In this document: piece after piece, positions 32,441 through 43,520 of the stretch
How the letters are laid out: each line of letters starts with the position of its first letter
Position numbering within the stretch: the stretch's first letter is position 1
Source of the DNA: Epiperipatus broadwayi
Taxonomy: Eukaryota > Onychophora > Udeonychophora > Euonychophora > Peripatidae
DNA: 64,000 nt
Assembly (NCBI GenBank): GCA_028023455.1
Contig: JAQFVV010012544.1
Coordinates: forward strand, 1,872,501 to 1,936,500
Direction: 5' to 3'
The notes under the pieces: model-generated
Databases searched by the model: none
Seen by the model: only the letters and a program-made list of their open reading frames with translations
Told to the model about the DNA's origin: nothing
Made by a program: the position numbers and the translations under genes

Positions 32441-32995
32441 GGTTTTATTACTTTATTTAGATTTTGTTTATCACTTTATTCAGATTTGGTTTATTCAGAT
32501 ATCCATATAGGCCTTTATAATTTATTATCATTTGATTCTTCTAATATATAACAATTTTATGTTTGTAGATAATTATTATTCAGTCAAACATAAGCATAGA
32601 TCTTATCACTTTATCCAGATGTGTATTATTCACGTAAGCATTTATACATTTATAAGTCATCATCATTTAATTATAGATATTTATTATTCAGTCAAACATA
32701 GATATATATTTTAGATCGATTTTATCATTTTATCCAGATGTGTATTATTCAGGTAAGCATTTGAACATTTATAAATCATCATCATTTAATTATTCAAATA
32801 AATAACAATTTCAGGTTTGTAGATAATTATTATTCAGTCAAACATAGACATAGGTCTTATCACTTTATTCAGATGTGTATTATTCAGGTAAGCATTTATA
32901 CATTTATAAATCATTATCATTTAATTATTCTAATATATAACAATTTCATGTTTGTAGATAATTATTATTCAGTCAAACACAGATGTATATTTTTA
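32441..32995 (+). repeat. minisatellite, units of about 108-146 bp
   Basis: TTATTATTCAGTCAAACA recurs at about 32575, 32683, 32828 and 32964, with CAGATGTGTATTATTCA.GTAAGCATTT and CATTTATAAATCATCATCAT between. Four main units plus a partial one lie at the left. The second unit is shortened by about 40 bases. Confidence 0.85.
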
Positions 32996-34096
32996 CACAT
33001 AAGTTTGTTATCAGTCATTCCATATTTGTAGAATATTTATAATTTTGAACATATAATGCAGTTAATGTTTTCATATTATTTCATTAATTTTCTATTGTTA
33101 ACTTATTATAGAATTAATAAATGATAGGTGAAACATTATTACTATTATAGAATTAATAATTGAATTATTTTCTAATGCTTACCTTTTTACTAAGGTCTTC
33201 ATTTATATCTGTTTCTCAAAATAATGGGGGGAGGTCTTGAATTTGAATGGCACTAAAGGCTTGGACAGGCACTGGAAGATTACTTCATGGTAATGTATAG
33301 AGAGAAAATGGACTAACCACCCATATTACATTGATTCTTCATGGAGCTGCTGGATGGTTCAATTTTCTAGCAATCTAAAACTCTTAATAAAAAATTGTTG
33401 TCTCTCATGATTTTCAAATATAGAATAAAAATTGAACAACCATTTCTCTCAAAAAATAATATTGTCTTTCTTTTTTTTAATCTGAATTCTCCAACCTATT
33501 TATATTTTTCTCTCTATCAGAATGGATTCACTGATATGCCTGCTGAATCCAATTGGTTTTTAGTGTGTTTTTATCCATGTTCATGCCATTAATCCCAGTT
33601 TATTGGACAGCTCTTTGGTGGGAACAGACTGTTTTTACTTATCTGGCTAGGTGTTTTCAAATTTTTAATTAATTTTCTCTTCCCTGCAGCAATGACTTGA
33701 CACCTACAGTTATTTTGCTTTACGAATTATTCTTCTGAAATATACAATGAACTGAAAGCAATAAAGAGTATTTATTTAAATAAATTTTAACTTTGAATTT
33801 ATTAATCTTAATAAAGAAAGACCTATACTTTCTTTAATTGCAAATATAAATGTATTCGCTTTTCTTTTTTTTTTCTCATTTTAAAAAGTTCGATTTTCCT
33901 TTTAATTTGACCAAAACATCTTTTTCAATTACAGGCAAATTTCATTATTTCTTCCTCTTCTTTAAGATATTTAGTATAATTAAGCTTTTTTTATTATTTT
34001 TGAAATATTGCTAGTCTGATTTAACTTTAACCTATGTCATTTTAATTTGGGAGGGGGGTATCTTTTAAATATATACATGAAACAGTGTATCTGTTT

Positions 34097-34098
<2 letters not shown>
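32996..34098. other. no gene seen
   Basis: AT-rich with scattered C/T-rich patches. The frame at 33395-33592 lacks motifs. Nothing else can be assigned. Confidence 0.5.

Positions 34099-34132
<34 letters not shown>
34099..34132. repeat. (AT)n microsatellite, about 34 bp
   Basis: An uninterrupted AT dinucleotide run, the longest pure one noticed in the window. Confidence 0.95.
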
Positions 34133-34134
<2 letters not shown>

Positions 34135-34254
34135 GTTACATATTCCACCTGTATTCTGACCATCTCTCTTCTGTATATTTAAATAGATATATTAAAATCC
34201 TATGTGTGAGAGTTCAATTGACTTAAAACCAACATGGGTATGACAATAATGTTG
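34135..34254 (-). repeat. family R copy
   Basis: Reverse-oriented match to 15100-15250: CTGTATATTTAAATAGATAT and TTGACTTAAAACCAACATGG. Confidence 0.65.
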
Positions 34255-34565
34255 GCATTAATAAAGCCTTTGAGTGTGATATCTTTAGATTTTCAATGAT
34301 ATGGATGGCTGAAGAATTGGAAACTGTGGAAGATTGAAAATTGTCCATTAACAGTTGAAGATTTGCTATCTTAATATAAACTGAGCACTTATTGCATATA
34401 AGTGTGGGAGATGGTGATCTGGACTAACTGATAAGTGCTGGTTCAGCACAAAATATATATATTGGAGATCATTTATCTTTTTCACATGTATGTGGTCATG
34501 GGTATTGGTTATTTAAGATGAAGTGGAAGACTGTGGTGAGCTTGAAAGCCTGATTTCAATATCTT
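34255..34565 (+). repeat. family S, most complete copy
   Basis: In order it contains a GGATGGCTGAAGAATTGG block, GAAGATTTGCTATCTTAATA, ACTGAGCACT, GGAGATGGTGATCTGGAC, GTGCTGGTTCAGCACAAAAT, GGAGATCATTTATCTTTTTC and a 3' part GTATTGGTTATTTAAGATG...GAGCTTGAAAGCCTG. In other copies the 3' end reads AAGTCTGGGTTCAAATCC, which fits a Pol III B box. TGTATCAGTTGTATAAG upstream is A-box-like. A tRNA-related SINE of about 300-400 bp is the likely class. At least nine copies or part copies occur in the window. Confidence 0.7.
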
Positions 34566-34589
34566 CTTATATATATATATGATTTATGA

Positions 34590-34741
34590 AGTATATAATG
34601 TTTAAAATAAAGGACACTTTCCTGGTTTGAGTTAAACTTAATGCATTTTCAGTGCTGAGTGTCATAATCATAGCTTGTTTTTCAAAATGCATTAAGCTCA
34701 ATAAAAAACTGAAAGTATTATTTATTTTAAACATTATATAA
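34590..34741. repeat. foldback, 152 bp
   Basis: Left arm TATATAATGTTTAAAATAAA and right arm TTTATTTTAAACATTATATA are perfect complements. Inner arms AACTTAATGCATTTT and AAAATGCATTAAGC also match. The minus-strand frame 34567-34761 lies across it and is incidental. Confidence 0.8.
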
Positions 34742-35316
34742 ATTGTAAAATGTATATACATATGTATATACTAATTTCCTACATATATATACACACCCAT
34801 TTATTATTGCAAATACATATGTACTTATGTATCTACCCAAGTAAAAACACCTCTTGTAAATTATTATCTGTATAAATAAATAAAACTATTAAATAATAAT
34901 AAATATTAGCAATAACAATTATAAAATTCAGAAATATTTTTATTATTTTCATAATTATTATTAACTAAGAAATATTAACATTTTTCATCATTATAAATTT
35001 TAATATTTGTGCCTTGCCTATTAATTAATGATTTACTATTTCTATTTATAAAATTGTCTATTTGGTTTTCCTTTTATTAGGTTAAAGAAATCCATTTAAT
35101 AATAAATATATAATAAAATAAAAGCATGTATAATAAATGTAATTATAAATTGAATAATAATTATTATTTTTCGTGATATAAAATAGAAAATCACTTAACA
35201 TTACAATACTAACCAAAAAATAAAATTTTTACTAAAATTATTTCATGACTGGGGTTTCATCTATTAACAAAGAGACCATCTCAAGTAAAATGCAACTAGA
35301 TACAAGCAATATATAT
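34742..35316. other. no gene seen
   Basis: AT-rich unique-looking sequence with short TA runs. Confidence 0.5.
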
Positions 35317-36510
35317 TGTAACGGAATAAAATATAGACGGAATTATTAATTATTAAAATAATGCTTATAATCTGTCATTTGTAACTGTATGAATAAATAA
35401 AGATGAACTGACAAAAAGGTTGATAAAAGGCTGTTACTTTATAACTGATTATAATCTTTATGTTGGTGAATGATAAAATGATAGTTGCTATAATTCAATA
35501 ACTAAACACTGAACAGGATATATGATATGCTCTAGCGGTTCATCATTTGTAACCAACTAAAATTAAATGAGAAATGAATTTACTGTGTTAGCTAAAATAC
35601 AATTTATAATTAAATAAGGATGACTCTAACATATAAATAAGAATATATGCATATCATGCTCTATCTGGGTGTCTATTTCTAATTAATTAAATATAACATT
35701 ATAGCCCGTTTGCAACTATCCTAAACATTAATTCTGTTATGCTAATAATGAAATAAATAAATTATCTCATTTTTCCATATAAAATAACCAAATAAAAATT
35801 AAAACTGTTATCATTAAAGATTTAAAATATTTAAATATTGGGGAAGTCATTTGAACAATAAAACATACTGGCCATTGTCATCAAATAAAATAATATTAAA
35901 TATAGCATCTGAATAAAATTACCCACTGTGAGATTCCTGGAGTGCATTATGCTTATCTCCCATACTAGGTTCTTATAACCAAGAATCCTTCTCATTCCTC
36001 TTTCCATGTATATACGACCATTCATGGTCACACGCACACACTGGTGCCATTTATAACAACGTATAAAATTATCATATAGACTTAATATCATTAAGTTGGA
36101 AAGGGATTAAATCACTCTTTATTCAGTTTAGCTAAGTACATGTGTTTTCCCATGAGCACCACTAGATTGTTTTAAATCTAGATAAATATCTGTTTAGAGT
36201 GTACTGAGTTCAAACTCATTCGGTACATTTTTATCACACATGACTTGGATGACTAATGAATAAAAAAAATGACATTCTCATATTTTACTCATGTCAATAA
36301 AATCATAAGATCCCCATATCACAAAATTTATATAGATCAAAGACTCTTATAGACATTGCTAGCTCATTTTATGTATATTGATGAACAGACAAGTATAATC
36401 TTATTAATTGCTTCTAAACAAGCATCGTGAAGACCATTATTGATATTGATGGCCATTTAACTTAATTATTTATCACAATATGATGATGATAATAATGATG
36501 ATGATAATGA
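35317..36510 (+). repeat. left inverted arm
   Basis: Matches the complement of 40800-41972 with few differences until the GATGAT-rich stretch at about 36481-36510, beyond which the two sides diverge. The minus-strand frame at 35831-36091 is not preserved as a frame I can support in the other arm. Confidence 0.85.
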
Positions 36511-38054
36511 TATCATAATAATAATAATGATACTAATAGTGATGATGATACCAGCCATTGCTTTATAATGAACTCACAACAATAAATTTATCTTTATAAA
36601 CTCATAAGCATTTTTTTTAAAAATCATCCCATGCCAAACTGGGATTTAATTATTAAATTCACTAGCATTTATATAAATTTATGTTTATTTACTAAAATGC
36701 TTTAATAGTTGAAACCAGGATTTAATAATACTAGTGATGATGACTGATCATCACGAATCTCTATGCGTGATATTCAACTTTCTATAAATCCTTATTTACT
36801 AAATATATTAATTATGTTACGCATTATATTTAATGATTATAATTTACTAATGATGATGGCAATCATAACTCATGTACAGTACTATGTTTAAATGGTGTTT
36901 TAAATCAATAACATGATATCCATCTTTGATGAGGATGATCAAAACTCATGAGCACAACATAATTTTAGCTTTTTTTTGTTGATCTATAATTATTAAAGCT
37001 TGGTTATTATCAAGCATAATCCCTAAATACTTAAAAGTAAATCAACATTCTAGTTTACTTAACATTTTGCGAGCGCTTAATATTTGCAAGTGATTGCTCA
37101 ATATTTACGAATGATGATTCTTAATATCTGTGAGCGATGATGATCATTTAAAATAATAAAATTAAGACAAGAAAAATACAACAATATTTTTAATAAGAAC
37201 TCGGAAACCAATTAAGATATATAATTATATTTTATTAATACTATTTTTCTTTCCTTCTTTAAAATCAAATTTACTAATTAGATAAATGGCTTATTATTAC
37301 ATTAATTCAATATAGAACTAATACAAAATTTTATATACAAGTTCGTCATTTTGGATAATTTTAAAATAAGCTGGCTTAAAATGACATTTAAAAAAATATA
37401 TTTCATGGAATGCTTACTTAAGACTTTCCTAACTTATTATATCATAAAAATAAATTTCATATGTAACTTGTGTTTTATTTCACTTCCATTCATATGTGAG
37501 CCTTGCTTTATAATTTCTCATATTTAAACTAATTATGTGTAACCTATTCTTTTGACATCTTTGTATAAGCAGTTACACATGCACACATTCGGTAATGTTA
37601 ACATATATGTTTAAAATGTATACCCCTATATTAGAGATTAATACATAAATTACATATTAGCAAAAGAAAATAAAATACAATATATCAATTTTAATATGCA
37701 ACAAGATAAAAAAAACATTATAAATACATATATTTATAGGTTTCTCATTATCATAACAAATGAAGAACAATAAAAAAAACATTTCAATATTACAATATAT
37801 AATATAAAAAAAAAAATAAAAAAAATAATGAAAATTTAAGTTTAAAGATTTAAACTGTGTTTGTGTTATGTTATGTGATATTGAGAATAACTATCGATAA
37901 ACAAGCCTTTAATGTTTCTGTATCAAAGAAAAAAAAATGCTTTGAAGAATAAATTAAGGTTTACTTTTAATAAGTAAGAATAAAAGATCTGTTAAGGAAA
38001 GTTCTTAGTTACCCGATTACTTTCACTTCTTATAAATGTCCTGAGTTTGAATTT
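36511..38054. other. interior of the 6.8-kb structure, no gene seen
   Basis: AT-rich with repeated GATGATGA motifs (36511-36560, 36735-36760, 37115-37145). All frames are closed at useful length. Confidence 0.5.
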
Positions 38055-38330
38055 TCAGACTGCTTGTCTTTGCTCCATTTAAAAAAAAAGTTCTTGCAGA
38101 TACTTTCAGGATAAACATGAATTAATTGACTTGCTTATTTCTTTAATTTTAAAATTATTTATTGTTGATACCTTTGATAACACTGAATTCATTGACTGGC
38201 TTCCTTCTACCATTTCAAAAAGAGTTATTATAAATACTTTTAGATAAGTATGAACTGGTGGATTTGCTTGTCTCTCCCATTTAAAAAAAATCATTTTAGA
38301 CACTTTAGATGACTATGAGGAAAACTCTAA
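38055..38330 (-). repeat. degenerate tandem array, about 75-80 bp units
   Basis: About three and a half units sharing GACTTGCTT.T.TC, CATTTAAAAA, AGATACTTT.AGATAA and TATGAATT. On the minus strand one frame stays open through it (38106-38303) with a matching periodicity of about 25 residues. It lies downstream of the coiled-coil ORF on the same strand, so it may be a decayed part of the same gene. Confidence 0.65.
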
Positions 38331-39085
38331 ACAAAAATTCAATTCATAGCTTCTTTAAACTTGGCTATATATGGCTTTTATACATTTTCTTTTCCTCTTC
38401 TTTCACCCTCTCCATCCATCCAAAGTAATGAGCCTAAAATAGACCAGGAGCCTAAAAAGAAGCCTTTCATATAGCTTGTGTGGTTGGCTTCAAACTCTAT
38501 CATTTTGTTGGTTATTATTTGACTGGTATATGAGTCTATAGACAGATCAGTGAGCTAACCCATGATGGGGATTTCAAGAAGCAGAAGAAGTGGCTTTAGC
38601 AATGCAAATTCATTGTATTATACACATCAAAATATATTAATATCATTTCATAGAATTGTTAATAACTTCTTCCAATAAATTCAATTTTGTTCCATTTTCC
38701 CTTCTTTATCTTAATCTTGCTGGGAATTACTTATATATATGCACATTTTCGTCTATACTGACTTTAAAACAAGAGTCATTTTTCTCCTTCCTTAATTTTT
38801 TTAAAGAGTGAAAAAAAAATCAAATTGCCGACCCTCTTTTCATAACATTAAAAAAAAACTGACTGCCACATCTCTCCTTCAATAGTATTGAAAAAAATTG
38901 ACTGCCCACTAAAAATTGAAAAAACTGACTGATTTTAGCAATATTAATGATTGACTTTCTTTTAAAACTACATATTGTTAGATCACTCTCCTTCAAACAA
39001 AAATTGAACTGCCAACACTTTCTTTGAAATTATTCTGAGCTATTTTAAGGTTTTCATTTTTGTTAAGTATTTTCCTATATTCCTC
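38331..39085. other. decayed repeat region downstream of the Gag-like ORF
   Basis: Between 38815 and 39030 a loose repeat recurs: AAATTG or ACTG followed by CTGCC, then a C/T-rich CTCTCCTTCAA-like block and A-runs. No frame is open. It could be a further part of the old gag region. Confidence 0.4.
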
Positions 39086-39526
39086 TTATACAGCTACTAA
39101 CTCTTCCTTTACAACACTAAAACTTTTCTCCCAACTTTCTTGACTTGTTGTCAATTTATCGGCAAGTTCCTTATATCTTATGTCACATCTATCATTGAAC
39201 TTTTGCCATTTATTTTTTAATTCTATTTCAATATTCTCAATTTTTTTAGATTGTTGATCTATTTTAGTATCCAATCTTTGAGATTGTTGATCAAATTTCT
39301 GATTTATCTCTTGTTTCATTTCCTTCATTTCTTGTGATTGTTGATCAAATTTCTGATTCATTTGATTTATCACTTGTGATTGCTGATCTATTTTACTATC
39401 AAATCTTCGAGATTGTTGATCAAATCTCTGATTCATCTGACAAATTATAACTTGCAACCACTCTGGAGGGCCTTGCTTTTCTACCTCCTCTTTTCCTTCC
39501 ATGACAAATTCTTTATCCTCTTCCAT
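39086..39526 (-). CDS. coiled-coil Gag-like N-terminal fragment, 146 aa
   Basis: ATG at 39526. An acidic start with the motif PPEWLQ at about residue 20 is followed by a Q/K/E-rich coiled coil made of repeated MNQ.FDQQS and F/LD.KIDQQS units (about residues 30-95). It ends at residue 146 without a gag core, zinc knuckle or basic tail. Its design parallels the 765-aa protein at 24091 (acidic head, then repeat-built coiled coil), but the sequence is different. It sits between the inverted arms of the 6.8-kb structure. It is probably the surviving N-terminal part of another LTR element's Gag. It may not be expressed. Confidence 0.55.
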   Translation of the reverse strand: MEEDKEFVMEGKEEVEKQGPPEWLQVIICQMNQRFDQQSRRFDSKIDQQSQVINQMNQKFDQQSQEMKEMKQEINQKFDQQSQRLDTKIDQQSKKIENIEIELKNKWQKFNDRCDIRYKELADKLTTSQESWEKSFSVVKEELVAV

Positions 39527-40206
39527 ATTACTCTTTTTTTATACGTATTTATAAACTTATAAAATATTTATATTACTTATTTCTGTTCTGATTTATTCTG
39601 TTCTGCTCCCTGATTTTCTATACATCCAGAGTTAAACACCTTTATCTATCCCCCCATATACTTTAAAATTTCCAACCCTTCTTTCTCAGCCATAATTCTC
39701 CCCATCCATCCATCTATATCTTAAGTGCCTTTAATTAACTTAACCTACATCATCACTCTTTTTTTTACTTATATCTGATTGATAAAGTATGAGGTCATAG
39801 CCCCTATTTAAAACATTTATTTAAGAATAAGCTATCTCTGTATAAGTGTGCCCTTTTTATGCCATCATTTATCTAGTTTCCTCATGCTTTTATAAAACTT
39901 AACTCTCTTTATGCCCTATTTTAATACACTAAGCAAAAAAAAAAATTACTTATATAACATATGTGCCTATATTTATAACAGAGTTCATACCTCAAGCTAT
40001 ATATATACTCATCTACCCTTCCAGAGAGCTGACAGATACTGACAGCCAAAAGAATGATTAGCAATTCACAATCATGAGATAGATAAAAAAAGTTCAAAAA
40101 TCGCACTTAAAGCATACAATGTTCTATGAACACTCAGATGATCACCCCAAATCAATCACTCGAAGCTACTACAACCCATAATAGTTTATTGTAAACACTG
40201 TTGCAT
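39527..40206. other. region upstream of the Gag-like ORF
   Basis: C/T-rich on the plus strand (purine-rich on the coding strand) with no open frame of note. By position it would be the leader of the minus-strand gene. Confidence 0.4.
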
Positions 40207-40412
40207 TGCCCTGCTTACTTCCAAGTCTTAGGGGCTTTAATTCATAAAATACTGCCTTGCTTATCTTTAAAGTCTTAGAGGCAACACTTATATATCAGTA
40301 AAGAAAATACTGCCTTGCTGTCTCTGGAGTCTTAGAGGTGTAATATTATGTATCAGAAAAAACTATGCCTTGCTCTCTCTGGAGTCTTAGAGGCAAAATC
40401 ATGGCAGGCCTA
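40207..40412 (+). repeat. tandem array, units 46-58 bp
   Basis: TGCCTTGCT (first copy TGCCCTGCT) recurs at 40207, 40253, 40311 and 40365. Each is followed by a variant of CTCTGGAGTCTTAGAGGC and an A/T-rich stretch with TATCAG. Four units. Confidence 0.85.
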
Positions 40413-40799
40413 CTGTTAACTGCTTCATGATAAATAATAACTGATATTATAATCTCGGTTGGAGCAGTGAATGAGATAAATCACTCACCAGTGGCATGAA
40501 TACATCACATCCTCAAGGCAATGACAAAAATTCTCCATCCATCATCAAAATTGTAACACAACCAACCAAACTCCAACAATCAAATATCCCATCCAACCTC
40601 CAAAATCATAGATTTTCTATAACTATTAATATTTCTATGCTTATCTAGTTTCTATAACATGTACTTTTCAAATATGAACAAAATTATTCTACAATTCAAG
40701 GCTATTAATATTTCTATGCTTATCTAGCAGCAATACTATATTTCACTGATAAGCAAAATATTTAAAAAAACAGTGCTATTAACTTTAACACTTATTATA

Positions 40800-41972
40800 A
40801 ATTGTGATATCTTTATTGTCATCATTATTATCATCATCATATTGTGATAAATAATTAAGTTAAATGGCCATCAATATCAATAATGGTCTTCACAATGCTT
40901 GTTTAGAAGCCATTAATAAGATTATACTTGTCTGTTCATCAATATACGTAAAATGAGCTAGCAATGTCTATAAGAGTCTTTGATCTATATAAATTTTGTG
41001 ATATAGGGATCTTATAATTTTATTGACATGAGCAAAATATAAGAATGTCATTTTTTTGTTCATTAGTCATCCAAGTCATGTGTGATAAAAAATGTACTGA
41101 ATGAGTTTGAACTCAGTACACTCTAAACAGATATTTATCTAGATTTAAAACAATCTAGTGGCGCTCATGGGAAAACACATGTACTTAGCTAAACTGAATA
41201 AAAAGTGATTTAATCCCTTTCCAACTTATACATTGTTATAAATAGCACCAGTGTGTGTGTGACCATGAATGGTCATATATATATGGAAAGAGGAATGAGA
41301 AGGATTCTTAGTTAAAAGAACTTAATATGGGAGATAAGCGTAATGCACTCCAGGAATCTCACAGTGGGTAATTTTATTCAGATGCTATATTTAATATTAT
41401 TTTATTTGATGACAATGGCCAGTATGTTTTATTGTTAAATGACTTCCCCAATATCTAAACATTTTAAATCTTTAATGATGACAGTTTTAATTTTCATTTG
41501 GTTATTTTATATGGAAAAATGAGATAATTTATTTATTTCATTATTAGCATAACAGAATTAATGTTTAGGATAGTTGCAAATGTGCTATAATGTTATATTT
41601 AATTAATTAGAAATAGACACCCAGATAGAGCATGATATGCATATATTCTTATTTATATGTTAGCATCATCCTTGTTTAATTATAAATTGTATTTTAGCTA
41701 ACACAGTAAATTCATTTGTCATTTAATTTTACTTGGTTACAAATGATGAACCACTGGAGCATATCATATATCCTGTTCAGTGTTTAGTTATTGAATTATA
41801 GCAACTATCATTTTATCATTCACCAACATATAGATTATAATCAGTTATAAAGTAACAGCCTTTTATCAACCTTTTTGTCAGTTCATCTTTATTTATTCAT
41901 ACAGTTACAAATGACAGATTATAAACATTATTTTAATAATTAATAATTCTGTCTATATTTTATTCCATTACA
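40800..41972 (-). repeat. right inverted arm
   Basis: Complement of 35317-36510. It ends TATTCCATTACA at 41972 immediately before the primer-site palindrome. Confidence 0.85.
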
Positions 41973-41974
41973 AA

Positions 41975-41996
41975 TGGTGCCCCAGATTGGGCGCCA
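41975..41996. promoter_or_regulatory. palindromic primer binding site
   Basis: On the minus strand 41996-41979 reads TGGCGCCCAATCTGGGGC, close to the tRNA-Lys1,2 complement. On the plus strand 41975-41992 reads TGGTGCCCCAGATTGGGC, also a plausible primer site. TTACA precedes it on both strands. It is a junction of two LTR-like ends around one primer site. Confidence 0.6.
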
Positions 41997-42088
41997 TTTG
42001 TAACAGAATAAAAAAATATATTGTAATAATTTCTATCTATTTGTTGTCTATTATAAATATCTATATATATTTTTTTAATTCCATTACA

Positions 42089-42110
42089 ATATATATATAT
42101 ATATATATAC
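42089..42110. repeat. (AT)n microsatellite at the right end of the 6.8-kb structure
   Basis: AT run directly following ATTCCATTACA. A shorter AT run abuts the left end at 35317. Confidence 0.9.
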
Positions 42111-42309
42111 ACACAAAACAAAATAACCTTTCCATAATTTACATCAAAGAATGTCTTCATGATATTAATAGCTTTAGATTTAAGAAAATGTATCAACAGT
42201 GTTTTTTTGACATTTGTTATTAATTCATTTTTTTCATAAAAAATAATCTCTGTATTGTCAAATAATATTTTATGACATTATTTAGTTCATAAATATATAT
42301 ATATATTAT

Positions 42310-43320
42310 TGTAAGAGATGGAAAATCCACCCTTACTTTTGGAAGTGCCAGTATTGTTTTAAAAAATTTATTTGATTTAGTTTTACTTAATGATTTGTAA
42401 ATAGGTTGTTATTGTTATTGTTATTAATTGTTTTATTGTTATTTAGTTCATGTTTATTTATTTATTGTGATATGTGCTTTGTTTTACGATGATGAGATTT
42501 TAATAGCAATGAATATATATAAATTTATGAGTGTGTGTATAAAGAAATAAATATTAATACTAGCATTTAAATTGCTAATTATGATTATATTGTACTTTTA
42601 TTTATTTATTTATTTATTTATTGAAAATTATAAAAGATGTAATAATATTATTCTGTTTGTTTATTCATTTGATTTGTAAAATACAACATAAATTTTTTTT
42701 ATTGATATTATTTTTTGTTTTATTTTTAAAAAAATATTTTAAAATCAATAGACAATAGTGTTAAAGATTTTTCAATCTGCATGTGAATTTATAACAATAG
42801 GCCAAAAGATGACTATGGAAACCCAGAACATAATCGCCATTAGGATTTATTAATAAAAAAAATCAGAAGAAAAAAGAAGTCATAGCGTTATTTGTCTGAA
42901 TTACAAATTATTTTTTGGATGTTAATCTAATAATTACTAGATCAAGATTTAACACTAAAATGGCCAACTAATTATACCTTATTATCCAAGAGGCACATCT
43001 GCCTCTTCTCTGCCTAACTTATTTTACCATTGGAATCTAGTTGAATGTGTAGCCTGAAATTAAACCTGTGTTCATTCATAAATAGATTTTAGAAAATTGT
43101 TATTTATATATTTTGTTTTAACTTCAAATTTCTTTAAAGATCCAAGTAATAGTTAACTTTAATTATTTATATAATTAAATGTCAAAAAAATGGCCAGAAT
43201 TAATTGTTTTAACAACAAGAAAAAAATCTACCAATTCATTAATAATGTGTAAGATATTTTAAAGTAACTTTGAGCAACTCTAGGATGAATAAAATAAAAG
43301 AAAATTCCTGAAATAGTTGG
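42310..43320 (+). repeat. dispersed repeat family D, copy 2
   Basis: Starts TGTAAGAGATGG after a TA run and follows copy 1 (15455-16358) through GAAAATCCACCCTTAC, TTATTGTTATTTAGTTCAT, a TTTA tetranucleotide run (42598-42622, expanded here) and a late AGGCACATCTGCCTC block. The right limit is uncertain. Confidence 0.5.
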
Positions 43321-43520
43321 TTGATTGGAAAATGAAGAGACAGTAAAAGAAATTAAATGGTAATTAAAATTTGGCTTTTTTTTGTTTTATATGTTTATTC
43401 TTTTTTTATAGCATTTAAAATATATCTTTATCAAAGTATATACAATTGTAATATTTGAAAACAGACCTATATGTTTTTTTAATGTTCAAATCTTAATAAT
43501 AAAAGTCAATTTTTTTAATA

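Larger units (their letters stand above)
35317..42088. mobile_element. 6.8-kb structure with 1.2-kb inverted arms and Gag-like remnant
   Basis: The left end TGTAACGGAAT (35317) and right end ATTCCATTACA (42088) are inverted and both abut TA runs. Arms of about 1.2 kb (35317-36510 and 40800-41972) are inverted copies, identical in long blocks such as CAGTTCATCTTTATTTATTC and its complement. Between them lie about 4.3 kb with two tandem arrays and the coiled-coil ORF at 39086-39526. A palindrome containing a primer-site sequence lies at 41975-41996, followed by about 90 bases that again end in ATTCCATTACA. The parts look LTR-derived (TG...CA ends, primer site, Gag), but the arms are inverted, so this is a rearranged or foldback LTR element rather than an ordinary one. 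Confidence 0.65.
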
